From Gemmatimonadota bacterium (GTDB lineage Bacteria > Gemmatimonadota > Gemmatimonadetes > Longimicrobiales > Gaopeijiaceae): a stretch of DNA of 11,415 bases. The notes under the pieces were generated by a model. The model saw nothing but the letters and a program-made list of their open reading frames with translations, was not told the origin of the DNA and searched no databases. The position numbers and the translations under genes were made by a program. This document shows, piece after piece, positions 1 to 5,951 of this stretch; within the stretch, counting starts at the first letter, position 1; every line of letters starts with the position of its first letter. The stretch lies in the NCBI GenBank assembly GCA_016209995.1, contig JACQVC010000148.1, positions 1 through 11,415 of the forward strand, in the 5' to 3' direction.

Positions 1-1
1 C

Positions 2-436
2 GAGATCATGTACGCCGAGAGCCGCGCGGCCGCTGAGCGCGAGATCGCCCGCTTCGGCGAGGCGTACGGCGCCAAGTATCCGAAGGCCGTCGCGTCGCTG
101 ACCGGCGACCAGGAGCGGCTGCTGGCGTACTTCGATTACCCCGCCGAGCACTGGAAGCATCTACGCACCACCAGCCCGATTGAGTCGACGTTCGCGACGG
201 TGCGCTTGCGGGAAGGGGTGACCAAGCGCGCGGGCTCGCGGACTCCCGGGCTCACCATGGCGTTCAAGCGTTCAAGCTGCTGCAAGTTGCCGAAGGCCAC
301 TGGCGTTTGCATCGACGCGGCCGAGCTCGTGCCGTACGCGCCGGCGTGGCCTTCGAGGATGGAGTGCAGATCGATCGAGCCACAGAAGAAGCGGAAGAAG
401 GCCGTCGCCCGATCTCTCTCAATCCACAACTCTTGA
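2..436 (+). pseudogene. IS256-family (Mutator-type) transposase, C-terminal remnant, frameshifted
   Basis: The window opens inside the gene; the frame read from position 2 continues through the ATG at 8. It shows the C-terminal hallmarks of IS256-family DDE transposases: an AESRAAAE...YGAKYPKAV stretch, then FDYPAEHWKHLRTTSPIESTFATVR, where the Glu of PIES is the last catalytic acidic residue of the family. The reading is broken near 261-276 by a tandem duplication of CGTTCAAG. The expected continuation LLQVAEGHWR is found in the next frame (from 277), AELVP returns in the first frame, and VRAGVAFEDGVQ is again in the second. Several frame changes therefore separate conserved pieces, so the protein is almost certainly inactive. 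The stop at 434-436 belongs to the first frame; the true ancestral end is uncertain. Family call is sure; exact IS name cannot be given. Confidence 0.88.
261..276 (+). repeat. 8-bp tandem duplication (CGTTCAAG x2) inside the transposase
   Basis: CGTTCAAG at 261-268 is repeated without spacer at 269-276. Removing one copy restores MAFKLLQVAEGHW, the usual sequence of this transposase region, so the duplication is the direct cause of the first frameshift. It looks like a replication-slippage event or an assembly error. Confidence 0.85.
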
Positions 437-446
437 CAAGTGCTCG
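424..446 (+). mobile_element. Possible right end of the IS256-type element
   Basis: Just after the transposase remnant the sequence CCACAACTCTTGACAAG resembles the outer ends of many IS256-family elements, which I recall as ACAACTTTTGACA-like. The matching left end lies outside the window, so the inverted repeat and target duplication cannot be confirmed. Confidence 0.25.
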
Positions 447-492
447 AAAGATCCAGAAGGCTGGTGTCCCTACGGATAGCGTATGCTTGCCA

Positions 493-936
493 TCACCTTC
501 CTCTGGCCAGCATTTTCTCAACGGTCAAAAGTAGTTGATGATGTTTCTCGCTATCCAGCGCCATCACTTCCAGCACACTCGCGACGACGTCTGCGTCAGG
601 CGTGGAGAGCTCCAAGCGCATGCTTCGGCACGCATCGATGGTTTCCTTCTCGTGCTTCTTCAGCTCTTGCGTCCGCCGCAGGATCTCATCGCGGCCGTTC
701 CCAGGCGGCACCGCCTCCCCGGCCGCCGCGGGAGGTTCCCGCAACCACTTCGCCGTGGTACGCAGCAGGAGGTGGTGTAGCTCCTCCTCGGTCAAGATGA
801 GGTCGATGAGAAAGCTAGCGGCGCTCTCTTTCAGTTTCTCCGACAGGGCACGGTACTCCGCGAGAATCTTGCCCTCCTCATCGGCGTGCCGCTCGAACTG
901 GGCCGCGAGTGACTCACGTCCTTTCTTGTTCGGCAT
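493..936 (-). CDS. Hypothetical ferritin-like (di-iron four-helix) protein
   Basis: A 147-residue, strongly helical, charged protein without signal peptide or membrane segment. I do not recognise a named family, but the residue pattern fits a ferritin/rubrerythrin-type four-helix bundle: Glu in helix 1 (about E27 in KILAEYRAL), ExxH in helix 2 (EEELHH, residues 50-55), Glu in helix 3 (KHEKET, E96/E98) and ExxH in helix 4 (SEKHH, E130 to H133). A proline/glycine-rich loop (about residues 68-82) joins the two helix pairs, whose EExHH and EKHH motifs look like an internal duplication. Two ATG codons are adjacent; the second (936) is preferred because AAGGAG (943-948) lies 6 nt upstream of it. 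The gene stands alone on the minus strand, downstream of the IclR gene but 300 bp away. Iron binding, storage or oxidase activity is inference; a plain helical protein remains possible. Confidence 0.72.
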   Translation of the reverse strand: MPNKKGRESLAAQFERHADEEGKILAEYRALSEKLKESAASFLIDLILTEEELHHLLLRTTAKWLREPPAAAGEAVPPGNGRDEILRRTQELKKHEKETIDACRSMRLELSTPDADVVASVLEVMALDSEKHHQLLLTVEKMLARGR

Positions 937-1236
937 CATGCTCTCCTTTTCCGATCCTGATTATGCTGACTCACGCTATCACTCCAGGTAGCTGCTTCGC
1001 CCCTCGGGCGTCCGACCACGTACGGAAAACAGCGCTGCATCGGTACCCCCCCCGGGGGGGGCGTCGGCACCGTTGCCCGCACATCCTCGGAGGCGCCCGG
1101 CGGCGCACTGATCCCAGAGTTCACGCGTTGCGACGTCCAGAAGTGTCGAAATGCCCGTCCCGCCTTCGCGCATCAACGGCACTAGCTTCGAGCGAGAAGG
1201 TGTGACATGTGGACCGGCCGGCGAGTTTCGGGGACG
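937..1236. other. Intergenic region, no supported gene
   Basis: About 300 bp between the ferritin-like gene and the IclR gene. Short open frames on the minus strand have no recognisable motif, no good ribosome site and an unconvincing composition. The stretch holds the ribosome site of the ferritin-like gene (943-948) and the C8G8 palindrome at 1046-1061. Confidence 0.6.
1046..1061. repeat. Perfect C8G8 palindrome
   Basis: Eight C followed directly by eight G, a self-complementary 16-mer in the otherwise non-coding region. It is unusual even in GC-rich DNA. It could be a real structured element or a spot where homopolymer length was miscalled. Confidence 0.8.
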
Positions 1237-1262
1237 CTACGGTTGCTCCTGCACCGTCCCCG
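1229..1262 (-). terminator. Hairpin overlapping the end of the IclR gene; weak terminator candidate
   Basis: CGGGGACG (1229-1236) pairs with CGTCCCCG (1255-1262) around an 18-nt loop that itself contains pairable CGGT/ACCG. It spans the last codons and the stop of the IclR gene, where the minus-strand operon ends. No T-run follows on the minus strand, so a classic intrinsic terminator is not shown. Confidence 0.3.
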
Positions 1263-2079
1263 TCGACGCATTCCCCACGGTTCTCTTGGCTGCGAGCGCC
1301 TTGGAGACCTGATCGGCCGCCTCGACCACGAGGCGGGCGAGCGGCAAAATCCTGTCGTCCGGGGTCAGGTAGCTAGGGCAAGCTATACCGATGGCGGCCA
1401 GCGTTCTGCCACTCCAGTCTGCGACCGGTGCGCCGATGGCCAGAACGCCCGGCCTGTTCTCCTCATAGCTCACCGCATAGCCCTGACGACGAACCTCCTC
1501 CAATTGGAGGATGACGTCTGCCGGGCTCTCAAGAGTGGCGGGGGTTAACTTCGGCAGGGGACCCGGACCGAGAATCGCTTCGATTCTCCAGTTTGGCTGT
1601 CCCGCCAGGAGAGCCTTGCCCAGGGCGGTCGAATGGAGGTGCTGCCTCGAGCCGGGATCGATCCGGATTACGATCGGCCCCGTGCTCTGGAGCGCGATCA
1701 AGTAGATCGCGGACCGTTCCCGGAGGACGCCGAGGTAGGCGTTGAGTTGGTGCTCGCGCGATAGCCGCTGGAGAACAGGCATCGCCGCTTCTTCGAGTCC
1801 ACTCGCGCTGACGTACCGGGAGCCGATCTCAAAGGCGTTCAGGCCGATGCGGTAGCGCATGGTCGTAGAGTCCTGCTCAAGAAACCCGTGGTGGGCCAGG
1901 CTCTGCGCCAGCCTATGAACCGTGCTCTTGTTGAGCTTGAGGATTCTGCTCAGTTGTCGGACGCCCAGGTCAGGGGTGTCGTGGCTAAAGGCCTGCAGGA
2001 TTGCGACAGCGCGGGCCAAAGTCTGGTTCTCATTGAGCTTCTTGCCGGCGTCCCTTATGCTGGGACTCTGTTTCATCAT
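1237..2079 (-). CDS. IclR-family transcriptional regulator
   Basis: A 280-residue protein with the two-part IclR layout. An N-terminal winged helix-turn-helix (about residues 20-85) contains LARAVAILQAF, LGVRQLSRILKLNKSTVHRLAQSLAHHGFLEQ and the wing RYRIGLNAFEIG. A C-terminal GAF-like effector domain (about 95-265) contains YLIALQS, the conserved LHSTALGKALLA segment and GYAVSYEENRPGVLAIGAPV. Length is normal for the family. It is the last gene of a minus-strand cluster, 73 bp after the CE4 hydrolase, and most likely controls the two divergent operons in response to the transported compound or a breakdown product. Adjacent ATGs at 2079 and 2076 are possible starts; neither has a clear ribosome site. 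A promoter-like sequence with an overlapping palindrome lies directly upstream, suggesting its own promoter and autoregulation. The effector is unknown. Confidence 0.95.
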   Translation of the reverse strand: MMKQSPSIRDAGKKLNENQTLARAVAILQAFSHDTPDLGVRQLSRILKLNKSTVHRLAQSLAHHGFLEQDSTTMRYRIGLNAFEIGSRYVSASGLEEAAMPVLQRLSREHQLNAYLGVLRERSAIYLIALQSTGPIVIRIDPGSRQHLHSTALGKALLAGQPNWRIEAILGPGPLPKLTPATLESPADVILQLEEVRRQGYAVSYEENRPGVLAIGAPVADWSGRTLAAIGIACPSYLTPDDRILPLARLVVEAADQVSKALAAKRTVGNASTGTVQEQP

Positions 2080-2088
2080 GACGCTCTA

Positions 2089-2118
2089 GGCATACGACAG
2101 CCCGGCATGGGCTGTCAA
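2089..2118 (-). promoter_or_regulatory. Candidate iclR-type promoter with an operator-like palindrome
   Basis: Read on the minus strand, TTGACA (2118-2113) is followed after 18 nt by TATGCC (2094-2089), a perfect -35 box with a moderate -10. The perfect inverted repeat GACAGCCC-5 nt-GGGCTGTC (2096-2116) lies between and partly over these boxes, where a bound regulator would block RNA polymerase. Transcription would start near 2082, almost at the start codon, so the mRNA may be leaderless. The boxes and the repeat are seen; regulator binding is inference. Confidence 0.5.
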
Positions 2119-2152
2119 CTGACGTCTGATGTAACACTCAGCTCGGAGGCAG

Positions 2153-3001
2153 TCAGCCGGCGCGCGCCGGGGTTCCACTTGGGGCAACGGCGGCGCGGAG
2201 CATGTGCCGGGCAAGCTCGGCACCGTGCGTGAACCACACGCCAGGCATGCTCCGGGCGTAGTCGATAAGCTCCTGGAGCATCAGGAGCCGTGACGGGCGA
2301 CCGATGAGCTGCGGATGGAGGACGAGCGTGTACGCTCCGCCAAGCGTGTGCATCCCCCGGAACTCGTCCTTCCAGCTCGAGAGCACGAGCGCGGGTGGGA
2401 AGATGGGACGGGGCGAGGGCGGACGAAAGCCGAAGACGAAGTAGACGCCGTCGTCGAGGAGCCAGTTGACTGGAATTTCCACGAGCTCCGGACTGCCTGG
2501 ATAAAGATATGGCCAGAGCGTATCCATCAGGTTGCTCGAATAAAGAAAGCGGTGTTCTCGGAGCAGGCCAACGGTCTCATCGGTGATCTCGAACAGGGGC
2601 GCCCGATAGCCCACCGGCTTCACGCCGGTAATGTCGGAGAGAATCCGCGAGGTTCGCAGCAGGAGGTCCTCCTCCTCGGCGCGCGACCGCCCCTCCAGCG
2701 GCTCGTGGAGATAGCCGTGCGGGGCGACCTCGTGGCCGCGCCTGGCGATCTCGGAGACCACGTTCGGATATTGCTCCGCCGTCCACCCCGGGACAAAAAA
2801 CGTTGCCTTCAGACTGTTCACATCCAGCAAATCGAGGATCAGCGGGACGCCGACCTTCGGCCCATACGCGCCCTGCGAGAGGACACTTCGCCGCGTGAGG
2901 TTCGCGGCGTCCTTCGCGATCCACATCGTCTCCGCGTCGAGATCGAACGTCAGACAGAATGCCGAAGTGCTTCCCGACGGCCACGTAATAGGCTGTTGCA
3001 T
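2153..3001 (-). CDS. CE4/NodB-fold polysaccharide deacetylase family protein (cyclic imidase/PgdA-like)
   Basis: A 282-residue metal-dependent hydrolase of carbohydrate esterase family 4. Visible motifs: TFDLD (D20, D22; catalytic base and metal ligand), HGYLH (H95, H99; metal ligands), GYRAP (residues 131-135, Arg of motif 3) and LVLHPQ (H229, late-motif His). No signal peptide or transmembrane segment is present, so it should act in the cytoplasm, unlike secreted chitin or peptidoglycan deacetylases. Together with the segment GAYGPKVGVPLILDLLD and the FFVPGW motif this recalls the subgroup that includes bacterial cyclic imide hydrolases, PuuE-type allantoinases and H. pylori PgdA. In this operon with an amidohydrolase and near a Liv-type importer, C-N hydrolysis of a small imide or amide is more likely than cell-wall work. 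Start 3001 is chosen because AGGAGG (3007-3012) lies 5 nt upstream; an ATG at 3043 is possible but weaker. It begins 51 bp after the M20 gene. The substrate is not determined. Confidence 0.88.
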   Translation of the reverse strand: MQQPITWPSGSTSAFCLTFDLDAETMWIAKDAANLTRRSVLSQGAYGPKVGVPLILDLLDVNSLKATFFVPGWTAEQYPNVVSEIARRGHEVAPHGYLHEPLEGRSRAEEEDLLLRTSRILSDITGVKPVGYRAPLFEITDETVGLLREHRFLYSSNLMDTLWPYLYPGSPELVEIPVNWLLDDGVYFVFGFRPPSPRPIFPPALVLSSWKDEFRGMHTLGGAYTLVLHPQLIGRPSRLLMLQELIDYARSMPGVWFTHGAELARHMLRAAVAPSGTPARAG

Positions 3002-3052
3002 CGCTTCCTCCTGCGGTGATCGGCTTCCGGTCGATTTCGCCATTCGCTCCGG

Positions 3053-4336
3053 TCATCCCTCGGTGGCGGGACCGGCAGCAAGATATTCGAGGGCCACGAG
3101 CCCGTGGACGCGCGAGACCGTCAGCAGATCCCGGATCTCGACGAACTCGTCGGCGGATCCGATGTTGTAGCGGCGCGGGCCGTAGTTCGCTGTCGGCACT
3201 CCGCGGTATCGCCAGAGACGCGCGTCAGACGTCGCCAGCCCGATGTTGAACAGCGGTTCGCGCCCGGTCACCGTCCGGCCGACGCGTCGGACCAGGCCGA
3301 AGAAGGGATCGTGCCTGTCATTCAGGCTCGGCGCGGTGGTGTTGACGATACGAACCCGTCCGCCGTGCTTGCGCGCGATGCGCCGAAGCGCCAGAAGCAC
3401 CGGGCGCGTTTCGGAGCAGACAGGCAGTCTCACGTCGACTTCGACGCTGCAGTGGGCGGCGGTCATGTTGATTTTAGTGCCGCCATTGATGCGGCCCGCG
3501 TTGACGATGTAGCGCTGAGCGACATCGGTCGCGCCGGTCCCGAACAAACGATCCTCGGCAGCAGAGACCTCGCGAAAGTGCTTCCGGATGTCCCGGGGGA
3601 ACGCGATCGGTAACCGCTCGATCGTCTGCACATCGCTGATGAAATCAGCCGCTTGCTTGATGGCGTTGGCGGAGAGATGCGGGTAGGCGGCATGACCGCC
3701 CCGCGTCCGGAATCTGCACTCGGCCCACACGAAGCCTTTCTCGCCGAATCGGACTACCGCGCCGGGCTCGCCGCTGAGCATCGCGTCGCCCGTCACGTCG
3801 GGAACTGTCTTGAGGAGGTGCCGCGCTCCGTAATCGCCGAACGTTTCCTCATCACACACGAGGGTTAGGGTGGCCCGTCCGCGCAGCCGTTTTTCGTGCC
3901 GGAAGAGGGCGGCGAAGGCGACGAGTGCGGCGGTCACTCCCGCTTTCATGTCGCCGACGCCACGGCCGAACAGCCGCCCGTTGCTGATCTGCCCGGAGAA
4001 TGGCGGCACGCTCCAGCGCGAGTGGTCACCTGCCGGAAAGGTGTCGACGTGGCCGTGAAGGATCAGGTGCGGACCCGGGCGACCGGTGTCGAACCGAGCC
4101 ACGAGGTTCTGACGCCCTCGAGCCGGTGCGAACAGTTTGTAGTCCAGACCCCACGCGTCGAGCTGCCGACAGATGAGCGCGAAGACTGTGGACGTGTCCC
4201 CGGGCGGATTCTCGCTGCGAGCGCGGACGAGCCGGCGGCACAATTGGACCAATGAGTCCGTCTTGCCGCTGATTTCAGCGCTGAACGACGCCGTCGCAGC
4301 GTTGGGGAGCCGCTTGATGTCCCGTCGTGCCGGCAT
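3053..4336 (-). CDS. M20-family metallohydrolase (ArgE/DapE/CPG2-like)
   Basis: A 427-residue protein of the M20 peptidase/deacylase family, which uses a two-zinc site to cleave amide bonds of acylated or carbamoylated amino acids. Motifs: HGHVDT (H96, D98), GRGVGDMKAG (bridging D129), CDEETFG (general base E163, metal ligand E164), SGEP (E190) and, in the dimerisation domain, GGHAAYP (H215). The C-terminal segment usually reading AHxxDE is here NIGSADEFVE: Gly393 stands where the last metal-binding His is expected. I believe related M20 proteins with Gly at this place exist, so it may be a subfamily trait. The first gene of the minus-strand operon. ATG 4336 is chosen because GAAGGA lies 6 nt upstream and the family similarity begins about 25 residues later; the open frame runs further up to 4708 but that part lacks similarity. 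No signal peptide. Likely partner of the CE4 enzyme; exact substrate unknown. Confidence 0.93.
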   Translation of the reverse strand: MPARRDIKRLPNAATASFSAEISGKTDSLVQLCRRLVRARSENPPGDTSTVFALICRQLDAWGLDYKLFAPARGRQNLVARFDTGRPGPHLILHGHVDTFPAGDHSRWSVPPFSGQISNGRLFGRGVGDMKAGVTAALVAFAALFRHEKRLRGRATLTLVCDEETFGDYGARHLLKTVPDVTGDAMLSGEPGAVVRFGEKGFVWAECRFRTRGGHAAYPHLSANAIKQAADFISDVQTIERLPIAFPRDIRKHFREVSAAEDRLFGTGATDVAQRYIVNAGRINGGTKINMTAAHCSVEVDVRLPVCSETRPVLLALRRIARKHGGRVRIVNTTAPSLNDRHDPFFGLVRRVGRTVTGREPLFNIGLATSDARLWRYRGVPTANYGPRRYNIGSADEFVEIRDLLTVSRVHGLVALEYLAAGPATEG

Positions 4337-4421
4337 CGTTCGTCCTTCGATTCTCGCTCGCCGCCGAGTCGACCTCGAGTGCAGCGGTGATGATAGCGAG
4401 CGTATGTAGACGCCGCGGGGC

Positions 4422-4452
4422 AGCATACCAGCACGCGAACGGGTGTCGTCAA
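4422..4452 (-). promoter_or_regulatory. Weak promoter candidate for the M20-CE4-iclR operon
   Basis: On the minus strand TTGACG (4452-4447) and TATGCT (4427-4422) match sigma70 boxes at 5/6 and 4/6, but the 19-nt spacer is longer than ideal. Transcription would start near 4415, giving an 80-nt leader. Other starts in the region cannot be excluded. Confidence 0.3.
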
Positions 4453-4479
4453 GAAAGGAGAGCGTTCCGTGGAAACGTC

Positions 4480-4518
4480 GCGCGCGGCTTGTCCCGCGTC
4501 CCGGGACAAGCCGCGCGC
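4480..4518. repeat. Perfect 17-bp inverted repeat (hairpin), 5-nt loop
   Basis: GCGCGCGGCTTGTCCCG (4480-4496) is exactly complementary to CGGGACAAGCCGCGCGC (4502-4518) across the loop CGTCC. It lies between the two divergent promoters, not behind a gene, and no T-run follows on either side. It could be a REP-like dispersed element, a transcription insulator or a regulator site. Confidence 0.85.
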
Positions 4519-4594
4519 TGTCCCGCCTCGCGCACCTCCTGTTGCGTCTGCGCTGCTCCCGAACGAGGCCACGAGAAAAACCGCACGCATTTCG

Positions 4595-4623
4595 TTGACA
4601 GCATCCGAAGTCGTTAGTACAAG
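4595..4623 (+). promoter_or_regulatory. Sigma70-type promoter of the transporter operon
   Basis: TTGACA (4595-4600) is separated by exactly 17 nt from TACAAG (4618-4623), a perfect -35 and a 4/6 -10. The expected start near 4630 gives a leader of about 65 nt before the binding-protein gene. Confidence 0.6.
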
Positions 4624-4695
4624 CTCTTTCCGCCGACAGCGAATCAAGAACGGACCGGAGGTTCTTCCAACCGTTGTGCCGAGGGAGGCATGAAT

Positions 4696-5940
4696 ATGAA
4701 GGCAACAAGAGTTCAGAGCGTGCTTGGGCTTCTGCTGCTGCTCACCGCGTTCGGGGCCCAGCCGGCACTGGCGCAGAGCGACGTCCGTATCGGCGTGACC
4801 CTGCCACTCACGGGACCTGCTGCCGAGGCCGGTTTGATGATGCGGCAGGCCATGGAGCTCGCGGCTGAAGAGATCAATGCCAAGGGGGGCGTGAACCTCG
4901 GCGACCGGAAAGCACGCCTCGTGGTCCTCTTCGAGGATAACCAGTCGAAGCCGGAGGTCGGCGTGAGCGGAGCCGAGAGGCTCATCACGCGGGACAAGGT
5001 CAACTACCTCGTGGCCGACGCCTTCCACAGCCACGTCACCATGGCGACGATGGAGCTTGCTCACCGGTACTCGATCCCGATGGTCAGCGGGCAGTCGGTG
5101 AGCGAGGAGATCGTGAAGAAGGTCGTCGCGAACAAGGAGCGATACCGGTACTACTGGAAGGGTAACTTCGGAGCCACCGGGTTCGCGTCGGCGGTGCCCG
5201 GCACCGTGCAGTACCTCATCGACAAGAAGCAGTTCGCCCCAAAGAACAAGACGGTGGCATTCCTCATCGAGGATACCGATTACGGCCGATCCATGGCCGA
5301 GCGCGCCAAAGAGATGCTGCACGCCTCGGGCTGGCGAACCGTCGCAACCGAGACAACCCCTATCGGCCACACCGACTTCTATCCGCAGCTCGGCAAGATC
5401 CGGGCTCAGGACGTCGACTTGCTGATGACGGTTTTCACGGCACTGTCCTCCGGGGTCGCGCTGGTGAAGCAGTTCTCCGAGCTCGGCATGAAGCCGCTCC
5501 ACGTGGCCATCTATTACCCGGTCCGCCCCGAGTTCATTCCCCAGGTCGGAAAGGCCTCGGACGGACTGCTCTGGTCTCCGCTCTCTTTCGATCCCGACAA
5601 CCTCGCCTACCAGCGGGACTTTGCGCAGAAGGTGAAGTCGAAGTTCAAGGGCGCCGCGACCATGGACCACGCGTACGGCTACGATGCGATCTACAACGCC
5701 GTCGAGGCGATGGAGCGGGCGCGGTCCGTCGAGCCGGCCAAGATGATCGAGGCGGTGGCCAAGCTTGATCGCAGGGGTCTTCTCGGCCGCTATCAGTTCG
5801 ACCAGCAACTGCAGCAGGTCAAGGCCGGGCCGGGGTTCCTGCCCACGCCGACGGCCCAGATCCAGAATGGGAAGAACGTCATCGTGTGGCCGGAGAACAT
5901 CGCGACAGGAAAGTACGTGCCGCAGGCCTGGACGAAATAG
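4696..5940 (+). CDS. Liv-type ABC transporter substrate-binding protein
   Basis: A 414-residue periplasmic binding protein of the branched-chain amino acid/amide type (Peripla_BP_6 fold). Residues 1-26 form a signal peptide: MKATR, a hydrophobic run VLGLLLLLTAFGA and the cleavage motif ALA before QSD. The mature protein starts with VRIGVTLPLTGPAAEAG, followed by AMELAAEEINAKGGV and VVLFEDNQSKPEVGVSGAERLI, typical for the first lobe; IEDTDYGRSMAERAKEM and MKPLHVAIYYP belong to the second. The start at 4696 has GGGAGG 7 nt upstream; the ATG at 4690 overlaps too closely with it. First gene of the plus-strand operon behind a strong promoter, followed after 11 bp by the LivG-like gene. It should set the specificity of the importer. 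Family members bind Leu/Ile/Val, amides, urea or aromatic acids; which applies here cannot be read from sequence. Confidence 0.95.
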   Translation: MKATRVQSVLGLLLLLTAFGAQPALAQSDVRIGVTLPLTGPAAEAGLMMRQAMELAAEEINAKGGVNLGDRKARLVVLFEDNQSKPEVGVSGAERLITRDKVNYLVADAFHSHVTMATMELAHRYSIPMVSGQSVSEEIVKKVVANKERYRYYWKGNFGATGFASAVPGTVQYLIDKKQFAPKNKTVAFLIEDTDYGRSMAERAKEMLHASGWRTVATETTPIGHTDFYPQLGKIRAQDVDLLMTVFTALSSGVALVKQFSELGMKPLHVAIYYPVRPEFIPQVGKASDGLLWSPLSFDPDNLAYQRDFAQKVKSKFKGAATMDHAYGYDAIYNAVEAMERARSVEPAKMIEAVAKLDRRGLLGRYQFDQQLQQVKAGPGFLPTPTAQIQNGKNVIVWPENIATGKYVPQAWTK

Positions 5941-5951
5941 CGAGCGTTCGG

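Larger units (their letters stand above)
4337..4695. other. Divergent regulatory region between the two operons
   Basis: This 359-bp non-coding stretch separates the minus-strand hydrolase operon from the plus-strand transporter operon. It contains the ribosome site of the M20 gene (4343-4348), a candidate minus-strand promoter, a short TTCC-GT-GGAA inverted repeat (4465-4474) that could be an operator half-site pair, a perfect 17-bp-stem hairpin (4480-4518), a good plus-strand promoter (4595-4623) and the GGGAGG ribosome site of the binding-protein gene (4683-4688). Confidence 0.7.

Noticed and set aside
1033..1045. 13-bp sequence shared in inverted orientation with 10681-10693 (GTACCGATGCAGC)
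   Set aside because: One or two such 13-mer matches are expected by chance in a window of this length; flanks do not match.
979..1182. Small minus-strand open frames around the C8G8 palindrome
   Set aside because: No motif, no ribosome site, two frames overlap without preference; kept only as a caution in case the homopolymer length is wrong.
4337..4708. N-terminal extension of the M20 frame up to 4708
   Set aside because: The extension is Arg/Ser-rich without similarity, crosses the hairpin and both promoters, and the internal ATG at 4336 has a good ribosome site.
4063..5808. Long minus-strand open frame (581 codons) antisense to the binding-protein gene and into the M20 gene
   Set aside because: Rich in Arg, Leu, His and Gly as expected from reading a GC-rich gene backwards; no family motif, and it conflicts with two well-supported genes and the regulatory region.
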